NCBI GenBank assembly: GCA_045537065.1
Contig: JAZSOT010000026.1
Span: forward strand, 1-18,806
DNA length: 18,806 bases
From: RGIG8709 sp045537065
Lineage (GTDB): Bacteria; Bacillota; Clostridia; Monoglobales; Monoglobaceae
Direction of reading: 5' to 3'
The notes under the pieces were generated by a model. It made no database searches and was not told the origin of the DNA. It saw only the letters and a program-made list of their open reading frames with translations. The translations under genes were made by a program, and so were the position numbers. Position 1 is the stretch's first letter. Every line of letters starts with the position of its first letter. This document shows positions 1 to 6,488 of the stretch, in pieces.

Positions 1-386
1 AACTGTGGTGCACGACGAGCAGCCTTTAAGCCGTATTTCTTTCTTTCCTTCATTCTTGGGTCACGAGTTAAGTAACCTGCAGCTTTTAAAGCTGGTCTGA
101 AAGCTTCTGTATCAACTTCAAGTAATGCTCTTGAAATACCGTGACGGATTGCACCGGCCTGACCTGTGAAGCCGCCGCCTTTTACATTTACTAAAACATC
201 AAACTTACCGATTGTTCCTGTAAGCTCAAGAGGCTGACGAAGAATAGTCTTTAATGTTTCAAGACCAAAATAATCATCTATGTCTCTTCCGTTTATTGTA
301 ATAGTTCCGTTGCCTGGTACTAATCTAACTCTTGCAACAGATTCTTTTCTTCTACCTGTACCGTAGTACTGTACTGCACTTGCCAT
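1..386 (-). CDS. rpsI: 30S ribosomal protein S9, 3' end cut by window
   Basis: S9 of the small ribosomal subunit, whose C-terminal tail reaches toward the P-site tRNA. The translation starts MASAVQYYGTGRRKESVAR, a characteristic S9 opening, contains the conserved GGGFTGQAGAIRHGISRAL segment, and ends at the window edge in KAARRAPQ. In the family about four more residues (typically FSKR) and a stop follow, so only the last few codons are missing. A GGGGAG ribosome binding site lies in the 20-base gap after rplM, so the two genes form the usual rplM-rpsI operon, transcribed from the promoter at 975-1003. Confidence 0.97.
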   Translation of the reverse strand, partial: MASAVQYYGTGRRKESVARVRLVPGNGTITINGRDIDDYFGLETLKTILRQPLELTGTIGKFDVLVNVKGGGFTGQAGAIRHGISRALLEVDTEAFRPALKAAGYLTRDPRMKERKKYGLKAARRAPQ

Positions 387-406
387 AGATATCTATCCTC
401 CCCTTC

Positions 407-841
407 TTATATTGTACCGTTCCATTCTACCGGTTTCTGTGCTTCGTGTCCGTGGTTTGCATCACGATAAACTCTTAGCATTCCGGCAGCTTTGCGGCCC
501 AATGTTGTGTGAGGAAGCATACCTGTTACAGCAAGTTCCATTGCCTTTTCAGGTTTTTCTTCCATAAGTTTCTTATATGATACTTCCTTTAAGTGACCAA
601 TATATCCTGTGTGTCTGTACCATTTCTTCTGTTCAAGTTTTTTGCCTGTTAAAACAGCATCTTTTGCATTGATAATGATAACATATTCGCCGCAGTTTAC
701 ATTCGGAGTGAACTCCGGACGGTGCTTACCTCTAAGGATTGTAGCAGCAGCTGCTGCAACACGGCCTAAAGGCTTACCGGCAGCATCAATAATGTACCAT
801 TTCTTTTCAATCTCATTAGCTTTTGCCATGTAAGTTGACAT
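407..841 (-). CDS. rplM: 50S ribosomal protein L13
   Basis: L13 is an early assembly protein of the large ribosomal subunit. The 144-residue product has the family landmarks: KKWYIIDAAGKPLGRVAAAAA near residues 13-33, the HRPEFTP segment, WYRHTGYIGHLK, and GMLPHTTLGRK before a C-terminal YRDANHGHEAQKP. Length matches the family. I chose the start at 841 because AGGAGGT sits six bases upstream of that ATG; an internal ATG four codons later has no better site. It is the first gene of the rplM-rpsI operon and is preceded by an L13-type leader hairpin, which suggests autogenous control by L13. Confidence 0.97.
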   Translation of the reverse strand: MSTYMAKANEIEKKWYIIDAAGKPLGRVAAAAATILRGKHRPEFTPNVNCGEYVIIINAKDAVLTGKKLEQKKWYRHTGYIGHLKEVSYKKLMEEKPEKAMELAVTGMLPHTTLGRKAAGMLRVYRDANHGHEAQKPVEWNGTI

Positions 842-854
842 AACGTACCTCCTA

Positions 855-968
855 TAATTTTCTCAGACTATGAGCAAAAGCACACACACATTTATGTTCT
901 TTTGCCCACAGTCTGCCTTCGCTTTTGCGATTTTTTCCTTCCAAACATTGGTTTTCAACATTCAGACC
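855..968 (-). promoter_or_regulatory. L13-type ribosomal protein leader (5' UTR of rplM)
   Basis: In the transcript, bases 915-899 pair with 880-864 in a continuous 17-base stem (CAGACTGTGGGCAAAAG with CTTTTGCTCATAGTCTG, two G-U pairs), closed by a loop of about 18 bases. A smaller TCGC-AAAA-GCGA hairpin lies just upstream at 919-930. The stem sits between the rplM promoter and its ribosome binding site. This is the position and general shape of the L13 leader known from low-GC Gram-positive bacteria, where L13 binds its own mRNA. The stem is seen directly; L13 binding is inferred from the family. Confidence 0.75.
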
Positions 969-974
969 TTTGTT

Positions 975-1003
975 ATTATAATACCATTTTAACAATTTGT
1001 CAA
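975..1003 (-). promoter_or_regulatory. sigma-A promoter of rplM-rpsI
   Basis: Read on the minus strand, TTGACA (998-1003) and TATAAT (975-980) are separated by exactly 17 bases. Both boxes match consensus perfectly, as expected for a ribosomal protein operon. Transcription would start near 968 and enter the L13 leader. Confidence 0.9.
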
Positions 1004-1117
1004 CCCCTTTTTTCAAATAATTTAATTTAGCATTTGCACATCTTTAAAATTCTTTAATTTTCTCTTATTTACTCTTAAATGCTCCGAACTCAAGAACAAA
1101 TTTTTTAAAAAAATAAG

Positions 1118-1145
1118 TTATTTTACCCTATTAAGGGCAAAATAA
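1118..1145 (-). terminator. Rho-independent terminator after the BofC-like gene
   Basis: A 12-base inverted repeat (1118-1129 with 1134-1145, one A-C mismatch, loop ATTA) is followed on the minus strand by CTTATTTTTTT. It begins one base after the stop codon of the gene at 1147-1551. It insulates that gene from the rplM promoter downstream. Confidence 0.85.
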
Positions 1146-1146
1146 C

Positions 1147-1551
1147 CTAACTTGTGAAATTCTCTGTCAGTTCTGTGACCTTGCTCATCTCTTCCAGCCG
1201 AACTCCATTTTTCAAAAGCTCTCTTTCATCAGGACTTAGGTCATACGGATTTATTTCCTCTCCGTACAAAAGCTCTTCGTGGTCTTTATAATTCACATAT
1301 ATATTTAGAACATTGTCCTCAAGCTTAACCACATAATAATTGAATTTATAATCCTCATAGGCTTTTACTTCTTCTCCGCTTGCAACTACGCTGGATGTTG
1401 TTGTTACGGCATCATCACCTATAACATTATCTGCGATTTCCCCGTTTTTTGTTAATACATTTGTTGTTATAACATAAGACAAAAATCCGGAACCTATAGC
1501 AACTGTCACAATAAAAATACTAAAAAGCAGCACTTTAAAAAATTTCTTCAT
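1147..1551 (-). CDS. membrane-anchored protein with BofC C-terminal-like domain
   Basis: A 134-residue protein with an N-terminal hydrophobic segment (about residues 5-30) acting as signal peptide or anchor, a polar linker, and a small C-terminal domain from about residue 70. That domain has the pattern YVVK..DNVLNIYV, then SPDERELLKNGVRLEEMSKVTELTENFTS. From memory, this resembles the BofC C-terminal-type domain common in Clostridia (a strand pair, then LPxxDxxLLxxGI, a helix and a terminal DYTS-like ending). BofC in Bacillus restrains the SpoIVB protease during sporulation, but I cannot assign that role here. It is a single-gene unit with its own terminator, divergent from the small ORF and recombinase. 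Placement in the family is moderately sure, function is not. Confidence 0.55.
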   Translation of the reverse strand: MKKFFKVLLFSIFIVTVAIGSGFLSYVITTNVLTKNGEIADNVIGDDAVTTTSSVVASGEEVKAYEDYKFNYYVVKLEDNVLNIYVNYKDHEELLYGEEINPYDLSPDERELLKNGVRLEEMSKVTELTENFTS

Positions 1552-1608
1552 TTTTTCGCCCCCTCAAAACTGATTATTTCCTTATTTTCAAAATTTATGC
1601 ATTTTTTG

Positions 1609-1636
1609 TTTACATTGCCTTATTCGGGGACATAAT
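1609..1636 (+). promoter_or_regulatory. putative promoter of the small ORF and recombinase
   Basis: TTTACA (1609-1614) and CATAAT (1631-1636), spaced 16 bases, resemble a sigma-A promoter with one mismatch per box. Transcription would start near 1643, almost at the AAAAGGAG ribosome binding site of the 46-residue ORF, leaving an unusually short leader. I see no convincing sporulation sigma-E/K signature, but AT-rich DNA makes short matches easy to find. Confidence 0.4.
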
Positions 1637-1658
1637 AGCCTTAAAAGGAGCTGATTTT

Positions 1659-1799
1659 TTGAACATAAAAAGATATGTAAACGGTAAACCCGTCAGTCAA
1701 TCTGAATTTAAAACTCTGGAAATACGAAATAAAGGAGCAGAAAAAATTCTTGAAAAGGCCGGTATCAGGCTCAACACCTTCGACGGGAAACAAATTTAA
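1659..1799 (+). CDS. 46-residue protein upstream of the recombinase
   Basis: A short ORF starting with TTG at 1659, eight bases after a good ribosome binding site (AAAAGGAG, 1643-1650), and ending in TAA at 1799. The product begins MNIKRYVNGKPVSQSEFK and ends in FDGKQI; it is basic, without cysteines or membrane segments, and probably a strand followed by a helix (about residues 14-36). It lies 32 bases before the recombinase on the same strand, so the two are probably co-transcribed. I do not recognise a named family. The position would suit an accessory factor such as a recombination directionality factor, but that is inference from location only. Confidence 0.6.
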   Translation: MNIKRYVNGKPVSQSEFKTLEIRNKGAEKILEKAGIRLNTFDGKQI

Positions 1800-1831
1800 A
1801 TTTTTAAAGACATAAGTAGGGAGGTGATTTT

Positions 1832-3205
1832 ATGTCTTTAAAAAAAGCAGCCATTTATATAAGAGTTTCCACTGATGCTCAAAGAGAAGAAGGTTACTCT
1901 ATTGAGGCTCAAAAGGAAATGCTGACCGCATACTGCATTTCAAAGGGAATTAAAAATTATTGCTATTACATTGACGGAGGCTATAGCGGAAGCAATATTG
2001 AAAGACCTGAGCTTTCAAAGCTTATATCCGATATTAAAAATAATAAAATAAACTGTGTTTTGGTTTACAAGCTTGACCGTCTCTCTAGAAGCCAAAAAGA
2101 TACCCTATATCTTATTGAAGATGTTTTCAATCCAAAAGGAGTGGATTTTATTTCGCTGAACGAGAGTATGGATACCTCTACTCCCCTTGGCAGGCTTATG
2201 CTCGGAATACTTTCCGCATTTGCACAGCTTGAAAGAGAAAACATAAAAGAAAGAACAAGAATGGGGATGAAAGAGCGGGTTAAATCGGGACTATGGCCCG
2301 GCGGAGGAAGAATACCTTTCGGTTATGACTATAATCCTGATGAGGGCATTCTTGTTCCAAATAAAGACGCTCAGCTTGTGAGGAAAGCCTACCTGCTTTA
2401 TATCGACGGATACTCCCCAAAGCAAATTGCATCTATAATCGGGCTTAAATATGAAAAACTTGTTATTCAAATTCTTAAAAGAAAATCAAACGCCGGATAT
2501 ATATGCTATGACGGAGAAGAATATAGGGGTAAGCATCAGCCCATTATTTCGGAAGAGATATATATGGAAGCAATGAAATGTATGGAGGCACGGTCGAAAG
2601 TCCGTTCTACAGAACCAAGACATCTTCTGACAGGTCTTCTCGTCTGCGGAAAGTGCGGAGGGAAAATGAGATATCAAAAATGGGGAAGCTCAGGCTTTAG
2701 AATTGTTTGCTACTCAAGAGATAAATCCAAATCGCATCTTATCAAAGACCCGGACTGCGAGAACGAAATTTTTTATGCCGACGAAATAGAAGATATAATT
2801 TTAAAGGACCTATTTTCCGCAAAGCTTAAAAAAACAACCAAGACATCTCCCAGAGATGAAAAAAACATATTTCGCTTTATAAGCGAAAGAAAAACAGTTC
2901 TTGAAAAAAAGCTTAAAAAACTTTATCTTTTATATGCAGAAGACGAAAATGAAATACTGCTTGATGCTATAGACGAAACAAAAAAAGAACTAAACTCTCT
3001 TATAAAAGAAGAAGAAAACGAAAAAAAACAGCAATTTTCCGAGAAACAATTTAATAAGGCTAAAAAACAACTTGAAACAATTGAAGAAATGTGGGATTTC
3101 CTGACCATAAGGGAAAAAAGAAACATAATCAAAAACTTAGTTGAAAAAATCGTTTTAACCCCTTCAGATGTTTCAATTCATTATCACTTTGATTTCTACA
3201 AATGA
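1832..3205 (+). CDS. large serine recombinase (site-specific integrase/excisionase)
   Basis: A complete 457-residue recombinase that would cut and rejoin DNA at paired attachment sites through a 5'-phosphoserine link. Residues 5-150 are the resolvase-type catalytic domain: YIRVST with nucleophile Ser13, Arg11, the YKLDRLSRS segment (80-88), and the helix LGILSAFAQLERENIKERT. Residues about 155-260 are the 'recombinase' DNA-binding domain (GGRIPFGYDY onward). A zinc ribbon follows with Cys272, Cys275, Cys293 and Cys309, then a charged coiled coil (about 340-420). No catalytic residue is missing. GGGAGGTGATTTT precedes the ATG. The gene stops at 3203-3205, beside the break in sigG and convergent with it, the same general layout as spoIVCA next to spoIVCB in the Bacillus skin element. 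Phage integrases share this architecture, so an ordinary mobile-element origin is equally possible. Confidence 0.95.
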   Translation: MSLKKAAIYIRVSTDAQREEGYSIEAQKEMLTAYCISKGIKNYCYYIDGGYSGSNIERPELSKLISDIKNNKINCVLVYKLDRLSRSQKDTLYLIEDVFNPKGVDFISLNESMDTSTPLGRLMLGILSAFAQLERENIKERTRMGMKERVKSGLWPGGGRIPFGYDYNPDEGILVPNKDAQLVRKAYLLYIDGYSPKQIASIIGLKYEKLVIQILKRKSNAGYICYDGEEYRGKHQPIISEEIYMEAMKCMEARSKVRSTEPRHLLTGLLVCGKCGGKMRYQKWGSSGFRIVCYSRDKSKSHLIKDPDCENEIFYADEIEDIILKDLFSAKLKKTTKTSPRDEKNIFRFISERKTVLEKKLKKLYLLYAEDENEILLDAIDETKKELNSLIKEEENEKKQQFSEKQFNKAKKQLETIEEMWDFLTIREKRNIIKNLVEKIVLTPSDVSIHYHFDFYK

Positions 3206-3500
3206 TATTCATCGGCACTGCGTATGTGGAAAATTTTACGCCGTGGGAGGTGTCAAAATTATCAAGAGCTTTTATAAGACCTATGCACCCCACCTGAAAC
3301 AAATCGTCAACACTCTCACCTCTGCTCATAAATCTTTGCAAAACACTGAGAACAAGGCGAAGGTTTCCGTATATAAATTCCTGTCTTGCATTCTCATCTC
3401 CATTTTTTATTTTCACAAATAATTCATTTTTTTGTTTTTCCGTGAGAACCGGAAGTTTTGCTGTGTTTACCCCGCATATTTCAACTTTATTTATCCTCAT
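3129..3500 (-). pseudogene. sigG: 5' part of the forespore sigma factor SigG, interrupted
   Basis: SigG drives late forespore gene expression in endospore formers. Starting at the ATG at 3500, the product opens MRINKVEICGVNTAKLPVL, the distinctive SigG N-terminus, and follows SigG through NLRLVLSVLQRF, the core-binding region 2.1-2.2 segment DDLFQVGCIGLIKALDNFD (about residues 65-83), and KFSTYAVPM ending at residue 97. The next 26 codons, to the stop at 3129, are read from the antisense of the recombinase gene and are not sigma sequence. The rest of region 2.3-2.4 and all of regions 3-4 are absent, so this piece alone cannot recognise a promoter. No stop or frameshift is seen before the break, so the interruption is recent or the piece is maintained as half of a rearranging gene. 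I place the start at 3500; an upstream in-frame ATG would add residues foreign to SigG. Confidence 0.9.
3200..3230. other. probable attachment-site junction between element and sigG
   Basis: Read on the minus strand, sigG matches the SigG family through codons for KFSTYAVPM. The family continues IIGEIRRYLRD, but here the reading changes to NIICRNQ. Homology is therefore lost at about 3207-3213 (GTGCCGATGA, then foreign sequence), two to ten bases after the recombinase stop. A large serine integrase lying immediately beside its attachment site is the usual arrangement. The exact crossover bases cannot be fixed without the partner site, which is not in the window. Confidence 0.65.
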
Positions 3501-3545
3501 AAATAGGCGCCCTCTCTTCCTGTTACTTTTGTAATTTTCAATATA

Positions 3546-3575
3546 CATTATTTGCATATAAAGGCTCATTTATAC
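3546..3575 (-). promoter_or_regulatory. putative sigma-F/sigma-G type promoter of sigG
   Basis: On the minus strand GTATA (3571-3575) and GCAAATAATG (3546-3555) are 15 bases apart. Compared with the Bacillus sigma-F pattern GywTA-N16-GgnrAnAnTw, the -35 fits and the -10 keeps the fixed G, A, A and T. It lies about 45 bases before the sigG ATG. In sporulating Firmicutes sigG is transcribed by sigma-F and then by SigG itself, so its presence fits. The match is short and was judged by eye. Confidence 0.5.
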
Positions 3576-3590
3576 TTTTTATAAAGCTAA

Positions 3591-3618
3591 AAGGAGACAG
3601 AATATTTTCTGTCTCCTT
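3591..3618 (-). terminator. terminator of the ABC operon
   Basis: A perfect 12-base inverted repeat (AAGGAGACAGAA, 3591-3602, with 3607-3618) with a four-base loop lies 18 bases beyond the stop of the DUF4340 gene. On the minus strand it is followed by TTTTAGC, a short T tract. It separates the five-gene ABC operon from sigG. Confidence 0.85.
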
Positions 3619-3636
3619 ATTTTAATTATTTGCAAT

Positions 3637-5076
3637 TTACGGAGTTACCTGAGGGTTTTTATCAAAATCCGTCAAAATATCTATCATATTTCTGACATTT
3701 TTCTTCAATGTCAAATTATATGTTCCCTCTGCTGACATTACCCCATAATTTCTTTCGTCATACTCATAAATAGTTGTCTTTTTTCTTCTTCCGTCTTTAA
3801 ATGTGAACTCTATAGAAGAGACAAAATTTTCTTTTTTCTCTTCCTCGGCCTGACCTGTTATAACAAGCCCCACAATTGACTGATAAACAGCTTTAAAACC
3901 TTTGTCAAGAGCTTCCTTTCCGTTTATCTTATATATCTTTTTCCCTGCATTTTCGCTTATATTAAGAGCAAAATTCAAACCCTCCGCAGTTGATACATTA
4001 ATATCTGAAACCTCAAGAATATTATAAAGGTTTGCAAATTTTTCAAGCAAATCAAATGGGTCAACATCTCTTACAGCCTCAAACATTTCAGGCGTTGTTG
4101 TGAACACCATATTATATGTTACATCATTGTTTTCATACATAGTGTAAACATTGCCCTTGTCATCATAATTTCCAAAATACAGTTCGTGGGCATTCTGTTC
4201 TATATCCTGTAAAACCGCTTTAACAGGATTATCAAGTCCATATTTTGAAAGGTCCTGAGGGTTATCCTCAACAAAATCCTGAACAACAACTTCTGCAAAG
4301 TTTTCCATCAGCTCTGAAAAACGGTCTATTCTAACTATACCGTTATAAGGAACAACCATAACATAGGTAGTGTTGTCAATCGTCACAACCTCTTTATCAT
4401 TCTCCATTTTATATCTTATTCCAAGTGCTCTCTCGCCCTTGTTTGTGATAGAAAAGCTAAGCGGAGTGTATGAATCCATTTTACCAAGAACAGTTTCACG
4501 GTAGGAATTAAAATCATTAAGGAAAGAGCCTGCCTTATGTCCTGACATAAGATAGATTTTATCTTCTCCCTCTTTCATAACATAATAGCTTTCATCAACT
4601 GCCGATTTATCACCCAAAATAAATTTTGTTTCACCATCATTTATGTCTGTTACGGTAACTTTGGGACAATTTTCATTAAATCCATAGTCACCTTTCTTTT
4701 CCATATTCTCAGAAACCAGTTTTTTCACATTAAACTCATAAAAATCATAGAGCATATTCTTAATTTTTGCTTGAGAAAGCAAAACGTCAGGTTTCTTTGG
4801 ATATTCATAAACATATGTTTTAAACTCTTTTCCCGAGGCACTTTTTTCAACTTTTTCAGATTTTACAAAGGTTATGTCCTCTTTTCCGTTTTCTATGCGG
4901 ACTTTCTTTATATTTTCGTCCTGAATAGAGAATATTTCAAAATAGTCATTTCCCTCTATGTCTGCATTTTCTCCGCCGTTTTTCGGCATTGTGGCAATAT
5001 AATAGATAGTTATAAGCAGAGCTATGATTATTCCAAAGCTTATAATCGCCACTTTTTTCTTTAATCCTTCATTCAT
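3637..5076 (-). CDS. DUF4340 domain protein, partner of a Gld-like ABC system
   Basis: A 479-residue protein with one N-terminal membrane anchor (about residues 8-30, KVAIISFGIIIALLITIYYIA) and a long extracytoplasmic part. Repeated segments of the type YGFNE...KVTVTDINDGETKFILGDKS and YGLDNPVKAVLQD...HELYFGNYDD are the hallmark of DUF4340 proteins. The start is the ATG at 5076: it overlaps the GldG-like stop as TAATG and has GGAGGAG upstream, whereas an in-frame ATG at 5160 would lie deep in the preceding gene. The overlap points to translational coupling. DUF4340 genes commonly follow GldG-like genes; the joint role outside gliding Bacteroidetes is unknown. Confidence 0.85.
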   Translation of the reverse strand: MNEGLKKKVAIISFGIIIALLITIYYIATMPKNGGENADIEGNDYFEIFSIQDENIKKVRIENGKEDITFVKSEKVEKSASGKEFKTYVYEYPKKPDVLLSQAKIKNMLYDFYEFNVKKLVSENMEKKGDYGFNENCPKVTVTDINDGETKFILGDKSAVDESYYVMKEGEDKIYLMSGHKAGSFLNDFNSYRETVLGKMDSYTPLSFSITNKGERALGIRYKMENDKEVVTIDNTTYVMVVPYNGIVRIDRFSELMENFAEVVVQDFVEDNPQDLSKYGLDNPVKAVLQDIEQNAHELYFGNYDDKGNVYTMYENNDVTYNMVFTTTPEMFEAVRDVDPFDLLEKFANLYNILEVSDINVSTAEGLNFALNISENAGKKIYKINGKEALDKGFKAVYQSIVGLVITGQAEEEKKENFVSSIEFTFKDGRRKKTTIYEYDERNYGVMSAEGTYNLTLKKNVRNMIDILTDFDKNPQVTP

Positions 5077-6476
5077 TACAGATATCTCCTCCTGAGCCAT
5101 ACATAAAGTCCTATGCCGATAATAGCAATAGGAATTAAATATTGAAGAACAATATAACAAAGAATAATCTGAGTGTCATTTATAGTAAGTGTTGTTGAGC
5201 TTATTTCTTTTGCTCTTATATTCAAGGGATTTTCCTTTTCTGTCATATAAGAAACCATATTAAGAATAAAATCACCGTTTGCAAAGCTTGCCTCTTTCAC
5301 AATATCAAGTTCAACGGAATGAAGAGAGGTTATAAAACCTATCATCCCTTTTGTTTCCCCTTGCATCACAGATAAACCTGCAAGAGTTAAAGGCCCGTCA
5401 ATATCTCCCTCTTCTTTTTTGGTTGATGTGCTTTCCGTATCCTTCTTGCCATATGACTTATCCGAAGTTTCAAGAAGAGGATATGTTAGTGCATATCTTA
5501 TATTTGAGTTTGTCAGGGTTACACTTCCTGAATAAGGAGCAACAAATAAAAGCTCCGCTTCTTTAAGATTTTTATTTATCTCATGGTCGCACAGAGTTGC
5601 AACGGGAACAAGCTCCGACCCGTAGCTATAATTTGAATTTGTTTCAACAACTATATCCTGATTTGGGATTATGCCCCATTCCTTCATATAGCTTTCAAGC
5701 TTTTCAAGAGGATATTTACCGGGGGTGGAAATATAAAGCATTTTCCCGCCTCTGTCCATATATTCATCAAGAATATTTATCTCCTCTGCTGTGAAGTCAA
5801 CAGATGGTGCCATAACAACCAAAAGTTCTGCATCCCCGCTTATGTTATTCAAAGCGATATTCACGTCCTCTGTGATATATCCTTCCTCTTCAAGCATTGG
5901 TCTTAAACTCAGGGACTCCTGCTCGCTGTGGCCTGTTGTGAATAAAACCTTACTGTCACCGCTTTGCCCTGTTACAAAAGAAAACGCCATAGTCATTTTC
6001 TTTTCCATATCTATACTTGTTGCACCTGTATATTGATTCTGGCTGTATAGCTGTTCAAGTGTGACTATTTTGACTTTATCACCGCATTCCACTATAATAG
6101 AACCGGGATTTATATATTCCCCAAGATTTTCATACTTCTTTGCAAAGGTTGGATTTTCATAAGGGTCAACATATGTAACCTTTATGTTTTTGTTAAGTCC
6201 TGAATATTTACTAAGATATTCCCTTGCATACTCTATATAATCATTTGTATTATCCTCAGGATAAAGAGCATACACATTGACTTCCTTATCAATTCTTCTT
6301 ATAATCTCATTTGTCTGATTTGAAAATTCATAAACTCTTTCTCTTGTCAAATCATATTTAAGAGGAGTTCTGTTGCTGATTACGGTTACCACAACATTAA
6401 GGAGAATAACCGCCAAAACCACAAACACAGTCAGTATAACCGAGCTTAATTTGTATTTATTCTTAAAGCTGTTCAT
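5076..6476 (-). CDS. GldG-like ABC-type auxiliary protein
   Basis: A 466-residue membrane protein with one N-terminal transmembrane segment (about residues 12-32), a large extracytoplasmic domain, and a C-terminal segment (about 440-462, ILCYIVLQYLIPIAIIGIGLYVWLRRRYL). The outer domain reads TRERVYEFSNQTNEIIRRIDKEVNVYALYP, then VLFTTGHSEQESLS and a glutamine amidotransferase-like fold segment LDEYMDRGGKMLYISTPG, the pattern of the GldG/ABC-type uncharacterised transport family. GGAGGGG precedes the ATG. It sits 12 bases after the permease gene and overlaps the next gene by one base, so it belongs to the same transporter. Substrate unknown. Confidence 0.88.
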   Translation of the reverse strand: MNSFKNKYKLSSVILTVFVVLAVILLNVVVTVISNRTPLKYDLTRERVYEFSNQTNEIIRRIDKEVNVYALYPEDNTNDYIEYAREYLSKYSGLNKNIKVTYVDPYENPTFAKKYENLGEYINPGSIIVECGDKVKIVTLEQLYSQNQYTGATSIDMEKKMTMAFSFVTGQSGDSKVLFTTGHSEQESLSLRPMLEEEGYITEDVNIALNNISGDAELLVVMAPSVDFTAEEINILDEYMDRGGKMLYISTPGKYPLEKLESYMKEWGIIPNQDIVVETNSNYSYGSELVPVATLCDHEINKNLKEAELLFVAPYSGSVTLTNSNIRYALTYPLLETSDKSYGKKDTESTSTKKEEGDIDGPLTLAGLSVMQGETKGMIGFITSLHSVELDIVKEASFANGDFILNMVSYMTEKENPLNIRAKEISSTTLTINDTQIILCYIVLQYLIPIAIIGIGLYVWLRRRYL

Positions 6477-6488
6477 TTCATTCCCCTC

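Noticed and set aside
1552..1658. Sporulation-type promoter for the BofC-like gene
   Set aside because: Elements such as GAATA and GCATAAAT are present but their spacing (about 20 bases) does not fit a forespore sigma factor.
3129..3206. C-terminal 26 residues of the sigG-containing frame
   Set aside because: They are antisense to the recombinase gene and show no sigma-factor similarity; the frame simply stays open by chance.
3501..3569. Upstream in-frame ATG for sigG
   Set aside because: The SigG N-terminus begins at 3500 and the extra residues do not resemble the family; the putative promoter -10 box would fall inside the extension.
5077..5160. Longer N-terminus for the DUF4340 protein (ATG at 5160)
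   Set aside because: It would overlap the GldG-like gene by 85 bases, lacks a ribosome binding site and puts polar residues before the membrane anchor. The ATG at 5076 has GGAGGAG and TAATG coupling.
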